Assembly (NCBI GenBank): GCA_037577475.1
Contig: CM075186.1
Coordinates: forward strand, 29,081,334 to 29,145,333
Reading direction: 5' to 3'
DNA length: 64,000 nt
From: Chaunax sp. Z400
Taxonomy: Eukaryota; Chordata; Actinopteri; Lophiiformes; Chaunacidae
Shown one piece after another: positions 61,472-64,000 of the stretch. Position numbers and translations under genes: made by a program. The notes beneath the pieces are model-generated. The model saw only the letters and a list, made by a program, of their open reading frames with translations, ran no database searches and was not told the DNA's origin. The number at the start of each line of letters is the position of its first letter. The first letter of the stretch is position 1.

Positions 61472-62437
61472 GTCATGTCATTTCTAGGAATGTGTTCTTA
61501 TTGTCGATCTTTCGTTCCTAATTATGCTGTTCTTGAATCTCCTTTATGTTCCATCATCCATGGAGTAGGTCTTCAAGCACATGACAAGGTCACGTGGACT
61601 TCTGAAGCTGTCCAATCTTTCACCGACCTTAAACTCGCCTTACAATCCACTCCAACTTCGGGGATTCCTGATCCCAAACGTCCATTCACTCTGACTGTGG
61701 ATGAAAAAGGAGGTTGTATGACTTCTGTTCTCCTCCAAGATCATTGAGGTAACATGAGACCTGTTGCGTATTTTTCAGCTAAACTCGACCCTGTGGCTGC
61801 AGGTCTTCCCACATGTTTACGTGCTGTCGCTGCTGCAGAGAGAGCTGCTGTCGCTTCCAGAGACATTGTGGGTTACGCACACCTGACTCTCCTTGTTCCA
61901 CATGGTGTCTCCAATATTCTCCTTGAACAGAAAACTTCTCACCTGTCTTCCTCCAGGTGGCTCCGCTACAATGCTGCTCTACTTGAAATGCCTAATGTGA
62001 CCGTCAAACATTGTACTGTTCTTAACCCTGCTGCTCTCCTTCCTGTTCCAGGTGAAGGTGGGGAACATAACTGTATTTCTGTGTTAAATGAAGTTTGTTC
62101 ACCCAGGCCTGACCTCCTAGAAATACCTCTTTTGAATGCAGACCTGGAACTCTTTGTGGATGGCTCAGCATTCCACAATCGTGAGACTGGAAAAAACCAA
62201 GTTGTTTTCTTTGTTGTCACTGCACATGAAACCCTGTTAGCTGAGCCTCTTCCCTCCCACCTTTCTGCTCAGGCCGCTGAGTTGGTGGCTCTTACTGAGG
62301 CCTGTAAACTGGCTGAAGACAAAACTGTCAACATCTACACTGACAGTAGATATGCATTTGGTGTTGTACGTGATTTTGGCACTCTTTGGAAACAGAAATT
62401 TTTTGACATCTTCTGGCAAACCTATTGCTCTTCATGA
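61472..62437 (+). pseudogene. pol: ERV RT connection and RNase H, unit 2
   Basis: Copy of 31860-32825, with the same TGA (61745-61747) and the same acidic motifs of RNase H. Confidence 0.8.
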
Positions 62438-63442
62438 ATATGTCTCACAACTATTGGATGCTGTTCTGCTCCCTAAGGCAATGGCTGTGTGCAAATGTGA
62501 TGCTCACACTAACCACAAGGATCCTGTTTCTCTAGGTAACGCAAATCTGATGCAGCTGCTAAAGAGGCTGCAAAATCTCCTCTTCCTGTCTTTTCTTGTA
62601 TGTACCTCCCTCTCACCCCCACAACAGATTTGGCAGAGTTACAGCAATGTGCTACGTCTGAGGAGAAGCACCAATGGAAATCTTGTGGCTGTGTTTTTCG
62701 TGATGGTGTTTGGTTTGGTCCTGATGAAAAACCCTGTTTGCCTAAATTCTTATTTCCTCATTATGCCAGATTGACACACGGGTTGGACCGTGTGTCAAAA
62801 GGGGGAACGTTTGATACCATTTCTCAATTTTGGTTCACAAAAGGTTTTACCACTTATGCTGCAAAATACTGTCAATCATGTATGATATGTGCTGCTAACA
62901 ACATTGGTTAAGGTCAAAGTGTCCCTCAGGCAGCCCATCCAGCTTCTTCCAGACCCTTTGAGCATCTACAAATGGATTTCATTGAGCTAACACCAAGTGA
63001 AGGAAAGAAATATTGTTTGGTGATTGTTGACATGTTTTCAAAGTGGGTTGAAGCCTTTCCTACTTCTAAACAAGATGCTAATGCTGTAGCAAAATCTCTC
63101 CTCACTGACATCATTCCTAGATGGGGAATTCCAGAGAAGATCAGTAGTGATAACGGTTCACCATTTGTGAGTTCAGCCTTAAAACAGGTTGCAGACTACA
63201 TGGGCATTGATGTAAGGCAACATTATGCATATCATCCTGCCAGTGGTTACAGAGCTCATCAAAGGGCACAGCCTCAGTTGAGAGCGGTTGATGCGGCCCC
63301 GGTGGAGAGAGGCCACAAGGTAAGCAGCTTTCTGCTCACCTCTCTGTTGGGGAAGGGCTTCACCGATTCTCTACTGATGCTGGTAAGACCAAAAACATTG
63401 GCTCACCAAATAAAAAACCTAAGTAAGGGGAAGGAGTACTAA
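62438..63442 (+). pseudogene. pol: ERV integrase, unit 2
   Basis: Copy of 32826-33830, with the same loss of the third catalytic acid after HPASG. Confidence 0.8.
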
Positions 63443-64000
63443 TTATACTAATACTAATTATACTAATCAATGCATGGAAATGGTTAAATGTCAAAATGTT
63501 AAATGTTAAATATCAATGTGTCAAATGCTTAAAATGCTATTGTGAAGATGTTGTGAGAAGCGTTACTGAGACAAATGAGTCAATGTGTGAGTGAGAGAAA
63601 TCCTAGGTAAAAGGGAAATATAGTATGTAGCATGGGTGGTTCTGCTCTTTCAATAATACTGCTTTGAATATATAGTGTTGAATTTTCTTAAGTGCTGATC
63701 TGGATAAACACTGCTAAAATCAAATACGTCCCATCATATATATATTGGAAATCAATTTAGTTGTCATATATTGAGAGATGTGAGAGCATCAAAACTAGAA
63801 GAGGAGTCTTAGCTTTATTTGTGTATTTTTAACTATTTAATTTAAACTATTTTACTTAGTGATTACATCTGATCCTTATTTCACTTATGATTGATTCACT
63901 TTCACTGAATTTCACTTATAAAGTTAGCATGGAGTAGGTTGTTAATTATTGTTCATCACTTCTTAGTTACTTATTCACTCATATAACCGATATTATTCAG
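63443..64000. other. ERV region after integrase, unit 2
   Basis: Copy of 33831-34388. AT-rich, no gene seen. Confidence 0.6.

Larger units (their letters stand above)
37806..64000. repeat. Segmental duplication, unit 2 (at least 26.2 kb, right end outside)
   Basis: Second copy of 11734-34388. It starts inside the L2 fragment directly after the LTR that ends unit 1. It differs by a 244-bp gap in the hAT-like element, a seven-fold longer 38-bp minisatellite, two fewer 30-bp SINE units, homopolymer lengths and scattered substitutions. Confidence 0.97.
58903..64000 (+). mobile_element. 5'-truncated ERV, unit 2, cut by window end
   Basis: Copy of 29291-34388 with the same truncation point, frameshifts and stops. 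Env and the 3' LTR would lie beyond the window. Confidence 0.85.

Overview
The window is vertebrate, almost certainly teleost fish, nuclear DNA. It is AT-rich and intron-containing. It carries Tc1-like, L2-type LINE, tRNA-SINE, hAT-like and class I endogenous retrovirus (ERV) sequences of kinds common in fish, plus kelch exons that match KLHL24. All calls are by eye; no search was run.

Left flank (1-11733). An ERV 5' LTR with primer-binding site and leader lies on the minus strand (1501 down to 1). A dispersed fish repeat follows, interrupted by a second element (1758-3290). Then comes the most interesting object, an apparently complete, unrecognised minus-strand gene (ATG at 9850, stop at 5444). 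Its 12 exons splice in frame to 581 codons. Seven of them form a tandem array of phase-symmetric exons of two kinds, A (153 bp) and B (225-228 bp), that share the same first half. Exons 2 and 3 are a second duplicated pair, each ending in WRWWK.

Tandem segmental duplication (11734-37805 and 37806-64000, running off the window). Each unit contains, in order: an L2 3' fragment; a hAT-like element; a Tc1-like element that has gained a 38-bp minisatellite, a 295-bp copied patch and a SINE (itself with a 30-bp minisatellite); four exons of a 5'-truncated klhl24 on the minus strand; a 1.46-kb terminal-inverted-repeat element; six higher-order repeats built from a dispersed-repeat tail plus a CTGC-rich block; and a 5'-truncated, multiply broken ERV. 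In unit 1 the ERV runs through gag, protease, a linker domain, reverse transcriptase, RNase H, integrase and env to a 3' LTR. In unit 2 the window ends after integrase. The unit junction falls exactly at the 3' end of that LTR. From about 18780/48390 onward the two copies keep a constant 29612-bp offset and differ at very few bases. The 38-bp minisatellite is about 0.6 kb in unit 1 and 4.5 kb in unit 2.

Functionally, the array-exon gene is the only intact coding candidate. The klhl24 copies have open exons and mostly good splice sites, but lack the BTB and BACK domains and one kelch exon. All retroviral genes are broken by frameshifts, stops or deletions. The near identity of the two units means that either a very recent duplication or a false duplication in the assembly must be considered.
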